Below, piece after piece: positions 7,845-14,717 of a stretch of 29,448 bases of DNA (the stretch's first letter is position 1; every line of letters begins with the position of its first letter). The stretch spans positions 1-29,448 of the forward strand of contig JBPCOI010000024.1 of NCBI GenBank assembly GCA_051000395.1, in the 5' to 3' direction. The position numbers and the translations under genes were made by a program. The notes beneath the pieces were generated by a model, which searched no databases, had not been told where the DNA came from, and saw only the letters and a list, made by a program, of their open reading frames with translations. The stretch is from JBPCOI01 sp051000395. Lineage in GTDB: Bacteria > Actinomycetota > Actinomycetes > Mycobacteriales > Jatrophihabitantaceae.

Positions 7845-7850
7845 ATGCTA
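7845..7850 (-). promoter_or_regulatory. -10 box (TAGCAT) of leaderless sigG
   Basis: Read on the minus strand, TAGCAT ends six bases before the sigG ATG. No Shine-Dalgarno sequence is present. A convincing -35 was not found, which would fit an activator- or ECF-dependent promoter. Confidence 0.45.
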
Positions 7851-7901
7851 TGTCGCAGTCCGGACAACCCCAGCCGGCACACTTCGCCTTGCCGTCGCCG
7901 A

Positions 7902-8018
7902 GCCGGTGGCCGTCCGGCGGCCGTTCTATGGCGTCCGGTGGTCGTCCGGTGGTCGTTCTGTGGCCGTTCTGTGGCGGGTCTGTGGTCGGTGGCCGTTCTG
8001 TGGCGGGTCTGTGGTCGG
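7902..8018. repeat. Degenerate 11-bp tandem repeat array with an internal 29-bp duplication
   Basis: About ten units of a motif close to TYCBGTGGYCG follow each other without gaps: for example TCCGGTGGTCG at 7934-7944 and 7945-7955 (identical), TTCTGTGGCCG at 7956-7966, TCTGTGGTCGG at 7979-7989. The final part is a perfect 29-bp tandem duplication (7961-7989 and 7990-8018). The array fills most of the 321-bp gap between the DUF1259 gene and sigG and starts 64 bp upstream of the sigG start. The unit length equals about one DNA turn. No gene is supported in this gap. Confidence 0.8.
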
Positions 8019-8159
8019 TGGCTCGGTCCCAGCCCCGTCCACGCCATGTTGACGCGGCGTTACGCCTGGCCGGACCACGAATTGCCCCCGAAAACGGTCC
8101 GAGCAGGCGTAACAGCCCGACACACTCGACGCAGCGGCGAAAGCGGTGCGACAGGTGGG

Positions 8160-9128
8160 CTACCGGGTGTTGGTCTGATCGAGTCCGCGGCGGACCTGGC
8201 GGGCGAGTTCGTAGGGATCGCCGGTCTTGAATTGGTGAGAGAAGAACAGCTGCGGATGCTCGTCGGTCTCCTGGTTGTACAGGCAGCCGATGTCCCACCG
8301 CTGGGCACGCATGACTGCCATGAGCCTGTTGATCTCGGCTGCCTCCATCGCGAAATCCGGCGCCGCGGCCGCGCGGGACCCGTGCGCGTCGAGGGGCTCG
8401 AAGGACACGTTCGTCGCGATGTTGGTCTCCGGTCGGACGCGCGCGCCGTCGATGTAGATCGGGTTCCGGCGCGCCACGAACACGGTGACGACACCGCCGG
8501 AGGAGACCTGGGCGTCGTAGCCGTGCAGGATCGACTTGAGCCGCTCCTTGTCGAACGGTGTGTGCGGATGTGGCGGCGAGTGCTGGGGAAGCGGTGTCGA
8601 GGTGGCCGTCAACACCCGATGTACGGACCGAGCCAGGTGCAACGGTTCGCCGCGGCCGCGGAAGTGGATGAACCACACCGGCGGGTCGAAGTCGTAGAAG
8701 TGCTGGTGTTCGGCCTGGAACACCAGACCGTTCGCGAGAATCGCGTCGATGACCGGATTGATCTCGTCGTTCTTCAGGGGCAGGTCGCCGTTGAAGAACG
8801 CACTGCCGCCGGTCATTGGCTGGAAGGTCAGGTCGCCGTTGACCTCGAACGACGGCTCGATCCGCACCCCCCGAAGGGTCACCGGGCCGATGTCGCTGCG
8901 GTCGATCCCGACACCGAGCACGCCGTTGGTGACCGACCCGTCGGCCTGCAAGATCTCCTCGATCTCCTTGACCGGTAGCGCCTGCCCGGACGTCGCCGGC
9001 GCTGGCGCGGTGGACGCACTGGCGGTTGCTGTATTCGCGAACGGCACCGCGCCTGCGGCGGCAACACCCAGGCCCGCGCCCGCTAGCTTGAGGGCGGTGC
9101 GGCGTGGGATCGACGTTGACTCGCTCAT
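8160..9128 (-). CDS. Tat-exported DUF1259 protein (LppY/LpqO-like)
   Basis: A 322-residue exported protein. The N-terminus holds a twin-arginine signal, IPRRTALKLAGAGLGVAAAG, followed by an Ala/Thr-rich cleavage region (ASASTAPAPATSG), so the mature protein is expected outside the membrane after folding in the cytoplasm. The body contains two related DUF1259 blocks: one with VNGDLTFQP, FNGDLPLKNDEINPVI and HQHFYDFDPPVWFIHFRG, the other with NVSFEPL, FAMEAAEINRLM and LFFSHQFKTGDP. DUF1259 is found in mycobacterial lipoproteins LppY and LpqO; no activity is established. The ATG has CAGGAGAG upstream, and a small palindrome lies about 40 bp further upstream. It points toward sigG on the same strand, but 321 bp separate them. 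Confidence 0.85.
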   Translation of the reverse strand: MSESTSIPRRTALKLAGAGLGVAAAGAVPFANTATASASTAPAPATSGQALPVKEIEEILQADGSVTNGVLGVGIDRSDIGPVTLRGVRIEPSFEVNGDLTFQPMTGGSAFFNGDLPLKNDEINPVIDAILANGLVFQAEHQHFYDFDPPVWFIHFRGRGEPLHLARSVHRVLTATSTPLPQHSPPHPHTPFDKERLKSILHGYDAQVSSGGVVTVFVARRNPIYIDGARVRPETNIATNVSFEPLDAHGSRAAAAPDFAMEAAEINRLMAVMRAQRWDIGCLYNQETDEHPQLFFSHQFKTGDPYELARQVRRGLDQTNTR

Positions 9129-9166
9129 GAACTCTCCTGCCGGGACGTGGGGCGGGCAATGGCGAC

Positions 9167-9180
9167 GTGATACCTATCAC
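9167..9180. promoter_or_regulatory. Small palindrome (GTGATACCTATCAC), candidate operator
   Basis: Arms GTGATA and TATCAC flank CC. The site is 38 bp upstream of the DUF1259 gene start, where a promoter is expected. No regulator is assigned; the nearby SigG-type factor or another repressor are both possible. Confidence 0.45.
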
Positions 9181-9241
9181 CGGGCTTGGCCACACCGCGC
9201 TGTTCTGCTCCATTGCAGAGACTTCCGGGCGATGAACCCGA

Positions 9242-10339
9242 TCAGCCGGCGCAGCCGCTCAGGACCAGGTGCCGAGGCGGCGATCCGGTCGTCACGAGGT
9301 AGGCCGATCCGAGCTGCGAGGTCACCGAGCCCGACGCGTCGGCCCAGTGCTGTAGCGCTCGTCCGGTGCGTCCGTCCACGCACCACAGCGCATCGCCGCC
9401 GGCTGTGGCGCGGACGAAGATGTCGTGCTCGCCGGCCGCAACGATGACGGCACCGGGTCCGAGCTGCCGGGCCAGCGGGCTGCTGATGGCGGGTCTGAGC
9501 GTGGCTGCGTCCAGCCGGACCAGGGTCGCTGCAGTGCCGGAGCCACCGATCCAGATCGCGCCGTCGCCCGCGATACCCAGGCTGCCGTCGGTCAGCGGCA
9601 GGTTGCCGGGAGCCTCGAGCGAGCCGGCGTCGGCACCGTAGCGCCACACGTCCGTCGGGTAGCCCAGGTCGAGCGCGATCACGCACCGGCACGAGGCCCG
9701 CGCAGCCACGGGTCCCACCGCACCGGCCAGCCCCGGGATGAAGCGTGGTTGCCGCGCGGCCGCGCCGATGTCGGCCACCCCGCGATCGGTGGCGAGATAG
9801 AGGTAGCCGTCGAGCGCGGTGGCCCCACGGACCATCGTCGGCCAGCGCAGGGCCCGGACCAGACGCAGTGTCGGCTCGTCGAACTCGAAGATCTCGGTGC
9901 TCGCAGTCTTCATGCCGACGACCCAGATACGGTGCGCGCGTGCGTCGAGCACGAGGCGAGCCGACGTGCCGGCGCCGGCGAAGGAAAGCTCAGCGGCACC
10001 GAGCTGCTGACCGGTTCGAGCGTTCGACGCGCTCAGCCTGTCCAAGCGCAGCGTGAACAGGGTGCCGCCGCCCAGGAGGCTGTCGACAAACGACGTGGCG
10101 CCCTGCGACGCCGCTCGGACGGCGATCGGTGCCGGCGAACTCAGCGGCGCCGGCGACGCCTCGCGCGCCGCGTGGTGGCGGGTGATCAACACCGCGCCGG
10201 CGGCTGCCACCACAGCAATCGCCACCAGGAGCACCAGCCACCGCGGCACGGGACGCATACCCGGCTCGGCGAGCTCCTCCTCGGTCGTCTCGGAGAAGCG
10301 GACGTCGGCGAGAAATTCGATGTCGTCGCGAGCCGTCAT
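9242..10339 (-). CDS. Membrane-anchored protein with extracytoplasmic propeller-like domain
   Basis: A 365-residue protein from the ATG at 10339, which has AAGGAG seven bases upstream; the frame continues upstream but that part reads as non-coding. A ~32-residue acidic cytoplasmic segment (DDIEFLADVRFSETTEEELA) precedes one transmembrane helix (WLVLLVAIAVVAAAGAVLI, about residues 35-53). The remaining ~300 residues are strand-rich with repeated patterns such as ARAHRIWVVG, LDGYLYLATDRGVADIG, AGDGAIWIGG, GEHDIFVRA and DALWCVDGRTG, typical of YVTN/PQQ-like propellers. A Cys pair (SCRC) and later single cysteines could form disulfides. There is no anti-sigma zinc motif in the cytoplasmic part. 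Function unknown; a ligand-binding or sensing surface protein is plausible. Confidence 0.75.
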   Translation of the reverse strand: MTARDDIEFLADVRFSETTEEELAEPGMRPVPRWLVLLVAIAVVAAAGAVLITRHHAAREASPAPLSSPAPIAVRAASQGATSFVDSLLGGGTLFTLRLDRLSASNARTGQQLGAAELSFAGAGTSARLVLDARAHRIWVVGMKTASTEIFEFDEPTLRLVRALRWPTMVRGATALDGYLYLATDRGVADIGAAARQPRFIPGLAGAVGPVAARASCRCVIALDLGYPTDVWRYGADAGSLEAPGNLPLTDGSLGIAGDGAIWIGGSGTAATLVRLDAATLRPAISSPLARQLGPGAVIVAAGEHDIFVRATAGGDALWCVDGRTGRALQHWADASGSVTSQLGSAYLVTTGSPPRHLVLSGCAG

Positions 10340-10629
10340 CGATGCTCCTTCGATCCAGCTGTCACCAACGATCGTCCCCCACCGCAGCCTGTTGTGCGAT
10401 ACCTTGCACGCCGCGCGGTCGCCGCCGCACCCACAGGCTGCGAGCTGCGCCGCTGCCCACCTGCCGGAGCCGGGGCGTGTCGCCACGGACGCGCGCTATG
10501 CACGCGTTGCACGCGCATCCGACTGCGGCACCGCCGCGCCGAAAGGCACGGGCCTCAGCGTACCCAGCAGCGAAGACCTCGACTGGGTCCCCAAGAGTTC
10601 AACGATCGACCACGGCGACCTCCTGTTGC
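10340..10629. other. Intergenic, no gene supported
   Basis: Several overlapping frames are open because of GC richness, but none has a family signature or a ribosome site. The left end is the promoter region of the membrane propeller gene. Confidence 0.5.
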
Positions 10630-10836
10630 GATGACCGCCGGAGCCCCCGCGAGATCCACGACGTGGTCGCGCTCAGCGTGACGCTGCTGCATGTCACCGG
10701 TGGCCGGCACTCGCTGCGCGATTGCAACGGCAGCGACACCGACATCGCCGACGTACCGGACGCGCTCGCCGACGCCGAGCAGGTAGCGCGCCAAGCCAGG
10801 GCCGACATCCGACGCACCGTCCGGCGGATAGGTCGT
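10630..10836 (+). pseudogene. Relic of a NarL/DesK-type sensor histidine kinase (HisKA_3 dimerisation domain)
   Basis: In one plus-strand frame the translation reads DDRRSPREIHDVVALSVTLL, then HVTGGRHSLRD, then DALADAEQVARQARADIRRT and VRRIG. This matches the dimerisation/phosphoacceptor domain of DesK/NarL-type kinases, where the usual form is R-E-I/L-H-D-V-V-A-H-S-L-S-V, then LLHVTGARHAL, then an A-E-x-x-x-R-x-x-x-x-x-I-R-R-T-V block. Here the HS pair after DVVA is missing (six bases deleted in frame). Neither the N-terminal sensor part nor the C-terminal HATPase domain is present, and no response regulator is nearby. It is therefore a decayed fragment rather than a working gene. The assignment rests on pattern recognition only. 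Confidence 0.6.
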
Positions 10837-10947
10837 CATCGCGTAGCGGAACGTCCTGCGACGCGCGGGACATCGCAGCCACCGTATACAACGCAGATCC
10901 TTCTGCGGGTCACAAGCCGATCGCGCTGTGTGAAGACGGGTGTCTGC

Positions 10948-11325
10948 TCAGGGCAGCGGCACCTCGTCGTTGGTGAGACCGATCTTGGCGGCGACAACGC
11001 CAAGCATCTTGTCGCGCGTCCACAGGCTCGCGCCGGCGGTCAGCAGCGTCGCGGCTACCAGGTGGGCATCGACGTACCCGATGCCCAGCCCAAATAGGTG
11101 CCGGCTCTCGATCAAGGTCAGCACCTCGGCATCGGTGGCTGCGGTCGCGTGGGGCAGGTTGTGAAGTAGCTCGAGAATCTCGCTGCGATGAGTCAGGTGG
11201 CCGAGGGCAAGCTCGCCGATCACCCAGGGGTGGGCGAGCACCCGGCCGTCGTGCAGCAGTGTGGTCAGCTGTGAGTCGCCGATCCGGAGGTGGTCGATCC
11301 AGATCGAGGTGTCGACGAGAATCAC
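10948..11325 (-). CDS. vapC: VapC-type PIN-domain toxin
   Basis: A 125-residue PIN-domain ribonuclease, toxin of a type II module. It begins MILVDTSIWIDHLR; the four canonical acidic residues are visible as D5, E38 (WVIGELA), D86 (GYVDAHL) and D105 (WTRDKML), which bind Mg2+ for RNA cleavage, so it looks intact. VapC toxins usually cleave tRNA or rRNA and inhibit translation. Its ATG overlaps the stop of the upstream antitoxin by four bases (ATGA), indicating coupled translation. The wording resembles the VapC32-like group, but the exact group is not certain. Confidence 0.9.
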   Translation of the reverse strand: MILVDTSIWIDHLRIGDSQLTTLLHDGRVLAHPWVIGELALGHLTHRSEILELLHNLPHATAATDAEVLTLIESRHLFGLGIGYVDAHLVAATLLTAGASLWTRDKMLGVVAAKIGLTNDEVPLP

Positions 11326-11519
11326 GCAGACGTCGTCCGCCGCCGTGGGATCTTCTTCACGTCTGGTTCGCTACCGCCGAGTTGCGCGAGGCGGCGAGCG
11401 CTCTCGCGCTCGATCAATGCCGTCAAGGCCTGGCGCACCAACGCGCTCTTTTCGCTGGTTCCCGTCAAGCGTTGTGCCTCCCGGAGGAGGTCGTCATCCA
11501 GGGCGAGCGTCGTTCTCAT
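11322..11519 (-). CDS. vapB: VapB-type antitoxin
   Basis: A 65-residue antitoxin starting MRTTLALDDDLLREAQRLTG, with a ribbon-helix-helix N-terminus (TTLALDDDLL, then SEKSALVRQALTALIERESA) and a basic, proline-rich toxin-binding tail PDVKKIPRRRTTSA. It belongs to the VapB_antitoxin/DUF2191 type. The ATG at 11519 has GGAGG upstream; an in-frame upstream start (11561) would add 14 residues without a ribosome site. It should neutralise the downstream VapC and repress the operon. Upstream, three TGAC-containing half-sites lie within 11538-11562, possibly the operator. Confidence 0.88.
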   Translation of the reverse strand: MRTTLALDDDLLREAQRLTGTSEKSALVRQALTALIERESARRLAQLGGSEPDVKKIPRRRTTSA

Positions 11520-11561
11520 CTTGCCTCCGCAGGCACGCATACTGACATTGACTGATGACAA

Positions 11562-11905
11562 TACTCGTGTCTATCCGGGCTCGGGTAGCCGGCGGCACCC
11601 TGCGGGCCACGTGGTCTCAACTCGATTCGGCGCAGACACCCGTGGGGCCACGACGACGGCGGTCCGCGCGGCTTTGGGGTTGCGATCGTGACACTGGTCC
11701 ACGCTGCCGGGTGCGCAGAGCGAAGCGGGGCTGGCTGTTGAAGGGGTCTGGGGAAGCTGAAACCCGTTTCATGGGCAGTGACTCGATCATGGTCTGCCAA
11801 GCTTGCAAGCGATGAGCCGCTGATCGCGCCCCGGATAGGAATCCGTATCTGACATCAGTCTCGATGTGGGGACGGTCAGGGCGAAACGCGCGCCCGCCTC
11901 AGGTG
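11562..11905. other. Intergenic region between two VapBC modules, no gene supported
   Basis: No frame shows a recognisable family or ribosome site. The only structure noticed is a short inverted repeat TGAAAC-CC-GTTTCA at 11758-11771, with no T-tract. Confidence 0.45.
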
Positions 11906-11936
11906 GTGTAGCACTACACGGCGTAAGTGTTACACT
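11906..11936 (+). promoter_or_regulatory. Promoter and paired palindromes of second vapBC module
   Basis: Two palindromes lie just before the antitoxin gene: GTGTAG-CA-CTACAC (11906-11919) and AGTGT-T-ACACT (11926-11936), with centres about 18-19 bp apart. The -10 box TACACT (11931-11936) is inside the second and ends six bases before the ATG, so the transcript is probably leaderless. The arrangement fits autoregulation by the antitoxin/toxin complex. Confidence 0.65.
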
Positions 11937-11942
11937 AGCGAT

Positions 11943-12206
11943 ATGCCGACCACTCGACCGCGACACTTCGTGACTGAGACCGATGACCTGGCGCGGGCGC
12001 TCGACGCGGCCGCAACCCGCTGGCCCGGCCTGAGCCGCGCGCAGATCTTGGTGCAGCTCGCGCTGGAAGGCCATCGCGCCGCGCAGCAGGCACACGAGGA
12101 AAATCGGCGTCGCAGACTTGCTGCCCTTCGCGAGCACAGCGGCATGCTGACCGGCGCCTACGGGCCGAACTACCTGGACCAGCTGCGCGAGGAATGGCCG
12201 GCGTGA
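11943..12206 (+). CDS. Antitoxin of VapBC-type module
   Basis: An 87-residue protein that begins MPTTRPRHFVTETDDLARAL and contains a helix-rich section ATRWPGLSRAQILVQLALEG, followed by a charged coil (HEENRRRRLAALREHSG) and the tail YLDQLREEWPA. It is placed as antitoxin because its stop overlaps the GTG of a PIN-domain gene (GTGA) and it has its own autoregulatory-looking promoter. The LSRAQILVQLALEG segment resembles the second half of a ribbon-helix-helix fold; the class is otherwise not recognised. The tail would be the toxin-neutralising part. Confidence 0.75.
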   Translation: MPTTRPRHFVTETDDLARALDAAATRWPGLSRAQILVQLALEGHRAAQQAHEENRRRRLAALREHSGMLTGAYGPNYLDQLREEWPA

Positions 12207-12589
12207 TCGTGCTCGACGCCAGCGTGCTGATTGCCTACCTCGATGCTGACGATAACTACCACGGCCGCGCTGGGACCCTCCTCGCTCGCGAGATTGACGA
12301 CAACTTCGCCGTCAACTCGTTGACCCTGGCCGAGCTGCTCGTCGTCCCAGCGCGAGAGAACCGACTGGATGTTGTCCGCGAGGCGCTGCGAGACCTCGAG
12401 CTGCAGGAGCTGCCCTTTCCCGCCGACACCGCCGTCAAGCTCGCCGATCTCCGAGCGAGCACAAACCTGAAGATGCCGGACTGTTGCGTCCTACTTGCGG
12501 CCGAAGACGCCTGTGCGCGCCTCGCATCCTTCGACGACCGGCTCGCCGACGCTGCTACCACTCGAAAACTCGTCACTGTTCGCAACTGA
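12203..12589 (+). CDS. vapC: VapC-type PIN-domain toxin (second module)
   Basis: A 128-residue PIN-domain protein starting MIVLDASVLIAYLDADDNYH. Catalytic acidic residues are at D5, E44 (TLAELLV), D93 (MPDCCV) and D111/D112 (SFDDRLA), so it appears active as an Mg2+-dependent RNase. The GTG at 12203 is preferred: GAGGA lies nine bases upstream, giving a GTGA overlap with the antitoxin stop. An ATG at 12194 is in frame but sits directly on that ribosome site and would add three residues. It is not closely similar to the VapC at 10948, so the two modules were probably acquired separately. Confidence 0.88.
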   Translation: MIVLDASVLIAYLDADDNYHGRAGTLLAREIDDNFAVNSLTLAELLVVPARENRLDVVREALRDLELQELPFPADTAVKLADLRASTNLKMPDCCVLLAAEDACARLASFDDRLADAATTRKLVTVRN

Positions 12590-12668
12590 CAACATCAGCA
12601 CGCTCGAGGTTGGCACCCGCCTCGATTCCCACTGGAGCATCACCAAATTCCCCCGCGAAGCATCCGGA

Positions 12669-12687
12669 CATGCCGATGACAGCGACT
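12669..12687 (+). repeat. Direct repeat, left copy (19 bp, 1 mismatch with 13239-13257)
   Basis: CATGCCGATGACAGCG followed by ACT. The first 16 bases recur exactly at 13239-13254, and the pair brackets the small orphan gene at 12788. Confidence 0.6.
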
Positions 12688-12787
12688 CCCTGTTCTGCCG
12701 ATGAGCGAGTCGACAACGGCTGGCGTCGCAGGCTGAACGGGCCCAATGCCGATTCCGCTCCAACGCTGGACGAGCTATCTTCGGGCC

Positions 12788-13150
12788 ATGTTGACGTCAG
12801 CTGACGTTATTCGCGACGTTGCGCGCAGCGGCGCCACACTCCTGCCGCAGGCTGTCGCGGTCGTTGAGCGCTGTCGCACGGATCCCGATCCACGCCAGGA
12901 CCTTGCTCGCGCGTGCGGCACGCTCATCAGCGAGTACGGACAGCTGCGCGAACGTCTCGCCGAGCTCACGCTCACCCCGCTCATCGAACGTATCGACTGC
13001 ATCCTGCACCTCCAGCAGCGGGTCGTGGACGAGGCTGCGCATCTCGCGTTTCGGCCGCGCTCTGACCGCTGGGCACAGGTAGCGCAATCCTTCGGCGACG
13101 GCCTGACAAACTCAGCCGACGAGCTGCTGGCCCTCGCGGCGCACTCCTAA
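12788..13150 (+). CDS. Hypothetical small helical protein
   Basis: A 120-residue protein with no recognised family, beginning MLTSADVIRDVARSGATLLP and ending SADELLALAAHS. It is predicted to be almost wholly alpha-helical, with heptad-like stretches around CGTLISEYGQLRERLAELTL and LIERIDCILHLQQRVVDEAA. Third codon positions are G/C-rich, supporting real coding. The ATG at 12788 has TATCTT six bases upstream, again a leaderless arrangement; an in-frame ATG at 12746 would add 14 residues. A perfect 14-bp palindrome, ACGTCAGCTGACGT, lies inside codons 3-7 (12794-12807) and could be an operator. The gene is bracketed by a direct repeat. It sits beside vapBC, but nothing shows a link. Confidence 0.6.
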   Translation: MLTSADVIRDVARSGATLLPQAVAVVERCRTDPDPRQDLARACGTLISEYGQLRERLAELTLTPLIERIDCILHLQQRVVDEAAHLAFRPRSDRWAQVAQSFGDGLTNSADELLALAAHS

Positions 13151-13458
13151 CCCCTGCCCAGCCCCTCCTCGGCCGCCCACAGTCTCGAACCCGATATCTG
13201 CGGGCCGCCGCTCGGTGAACTGCGTGCCACCGCACACTCATGCCGATGACAGCGGCTGCTCGATGTGCACGTCAGGCAGATCGCCGCATTGGTTTCGATC
13301 TTGCGTTGCTCGCGATCGGGGATCAGGGAGCGCCTGACCTTGGGCAGCAGTTACCGGTCGACGGGGCAGAGATCGTCCGTCAGATGCCGGAGCAACTCTG
13401 CATCCGCTTGCGGCGGGAACGCCGCCACCCATGCGTCCCCTCCAGTCAGTTGCGGTCA
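13151..13458. other. Intergenic, no gene supported
   Basis: Open frames here have no family signature. The region holds the right copy of the direct repeat at 13239-13257. Confidence 0.45.
13239..13257 (+). repeat. Direct repeat, right copy
   Basis: CATGCCGATGACAGCG followed by GCT; partner of 12669-12687. Confidence 0.6.
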
Positions 13459-13824
13459 TCAGCCGGTGAAGCTCTTCCCTGCTATGCAGAACTCGTTGCC
13501 CTCGGGGTCCTGCATGACCGTCCATGGATGGCTGCCGAAGCGATGGTTGCCAACGATGGTCGCGCCGAGTGCGACCAACGTGTCGATCGCTGACGGATCA
13601 GGATCGACCATGTCGAGGTGGACGCGGTTCTTCGCGCGCTTGCTTTCGGTGACTTTGTTGAAGTACCAGGCGGGTTCTGCTCGCTCGACGTCGGAGCCGC
13701 CGATCGTGGCGAACTCGGCATTGCTGTCGTCGTCGATCGGCCGGCCGAGGACGGCTGACCAGAAGCGGGCGACGGTCAGGACGTCTCCGCAGTCGAAGGC
13801 CACGTTGCCGATCCTTGCTGCCAT
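13459..13824 (-). CDS. Single-domain VOC (glyoxalase-like) protein
   Basis: A 121-residue protein: MAARIGNVAFDCGDVLTVAR opens the first VOC half (FWSAVLGRPI), and VHLDMVDPDPSAIDTLVALG with VMQDPEGNEFCI closes the second. The pattern matches the Glyoxalase_6-like subgroup that forms small dimeric enzymes or binding proteins. The ATG at 13824 is chosen because the protein fold starts here and AATAAT lies seven bases upstream (13832-13837, minus strand), suggesting a leaderless transcript; the longer frame to 13986 reads as non-coding. Substrate unknown. It has no close operon partner. Confidence 0.82.
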   Translation of the reverse strand: MAARIGNVAFDCGDVLTVARFWSAVLGRPIDDDSNAEFATIGGSDVERAEPAWYFNKVTESKRAKNRVHLDMVDPDPSAIDTLVALGATIVGNHRFGSHPWTVMQDPEGNEFCIAGKSFTG

Positions 13825-14115
13825 GGGCCCGATTATTCTCGGCGCACGGCTCGTCGCCTGATATGCCTCTACCCCGACGCGCGCCTGCCGCGACGAACCC
13901 CTGTGGGACGGGTGGCTCGGCAGCGCGTTGACGATCAAGTGTCCAGAAGTGGACCTCGTGGCTTCGGGCGCCCCAATGGTGAGCACGAGTCAAAGACGGA
14001 GCAGCTCCAGGCAGCCATTCGGAGTTCAGGGCGGACCGGCCTTCATTGCCAAATGACGTCGGTAACCAGCGTTCTCGTCGCGCTGGCGGTTGATCAATCG
14101 GGCGGACACAAGGGA

Positions 14116-14679
14116 TTACGTCGTGTTGCGAAGCTTGCCGTTCTTGGCCAGCGCTGGGTCTGTGCACGCGGAAAGGTCGAAGCAGCACGGTCGCCGCTTG
14201 CCGTTGTTCATTTTGGAGATAGTCACCTCGACACGCCGCTGGCGGGTAGCGGGACTTGCGGTCGCGTTGACCCAGCGCACCCATTCCCAGCGCGCCATCG
14301 GCGTGATGTCGTTCCAGATGTCTGTGATCTTCCGCGGCGCGCCCGCCAACGCTGCGGCCAGGTCCGGTGGCACGTCCGGCTCCGGCCAGTCTCGCGTCGC
14401 CTCGACGGTGACGCTGACGCTGTCGCCGGCGCGGACGTGAGCCGCGTGCCGCAGCGCCGGGTCGACTTTCATCCAGTGGCCCTTCGTACCGTCCGGCTCG
14501 AGCACTGTGCAAAACGCACGGCCATTCATCGATCCCCGGACTGCCACCTGCCCGCGCGAGGGCAACTGCCGGCTGGACTCCTCCGGCAGGCGCATGACGG
14601 TCGCCGCATCGATGGTGTCGAGCGTGGCCGCGAATTTGATCGTCGCCGTCCCGGTGTCCTGACTCACGCTGGTCATCAT
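14116..14679 (-). CDS. YdeI/OmpD-associated family protein with DUF1905 domain
   Basis: A 187-residue cytosolic protein. Residues ~10-95 form a DUF1905 beta-barrel (TATIKFAATLDTIDAATVMR, RGSMNGRAFCTVLEPDG, RAGDSVSVTVEATRDWPEPD). Residues ~98-175 form the YdeI/OmdA helical part (PPDLAAALAGAPRKITDIWN, MARWEWVRWVNATASPATRQ, RRVEVTISKMNNGKRRPCCF). Proteins of this group have been linked to bacteriocin protection in other bacteria, but the biochemical role is not known. Two adjacent ATGs (14679 and 14676) follow a GGAG site. The neighbouring genes on the same strand are unrelated small enzymes. Confidence 0.82.
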   Translation of the reverse strand: MMTSVSQDTGTATIKFAATLDTIDAATVMRLPEESSRQLPSRGQVAVRGSMNGRAFCTVLEPDGTKGHWMKVDPALRHAAHVRAGDSVSVTVEATRDWPEPDVPPDLAAALAGAPRKITDIWNDITPMARWEWVRWVNATASPATRQRRVEVTISKMNNGKRRPCCFDLSACTDPALAKNGKLRNTT

Positions 14680-14717
14680 TTCACTCCATTCTCAGGCGCG
14701 TGATCCGCGCCGATTAG

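Noticed and set aside
8845..9128. DUF1259 protein as a lipoprotein like LppY/LpqO
   Set aside because: The signal is twin-arginine with an alanine-rich cleavage region and no lipobox cysteine.
7501..9213. 570-codon minus-strand frame across the repeat array
   Set aside because: It joins shadows of sigG and the DUF1259 gene; the repeated TDPPQNGH-like peptides come from the DNA repeat.
9242..10339. Membrane propeller protein as an anti-sigma factor for SigG
   Set aside because: The cytoplasmic part is short and lacks the zinc anti-sigma motif, and SigG-type factors carry their own regulatory domain.
10555..10839. 94-codon minus-strand frame opposite the kinase relic
   Set aside because: No family match or ribosome site; the plus-strand relic is better supported.
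11758..11771. TGAAAC-CC-GTTTCA as a terminator
   Set aside because: Two-base loop and no T-tract; not placed directly behind any gene.
13238..13525. Possible small genes on either strand between the orphan and the VOC gene
   Set aside because: Overlapping frames without motif, start signal or codon support.
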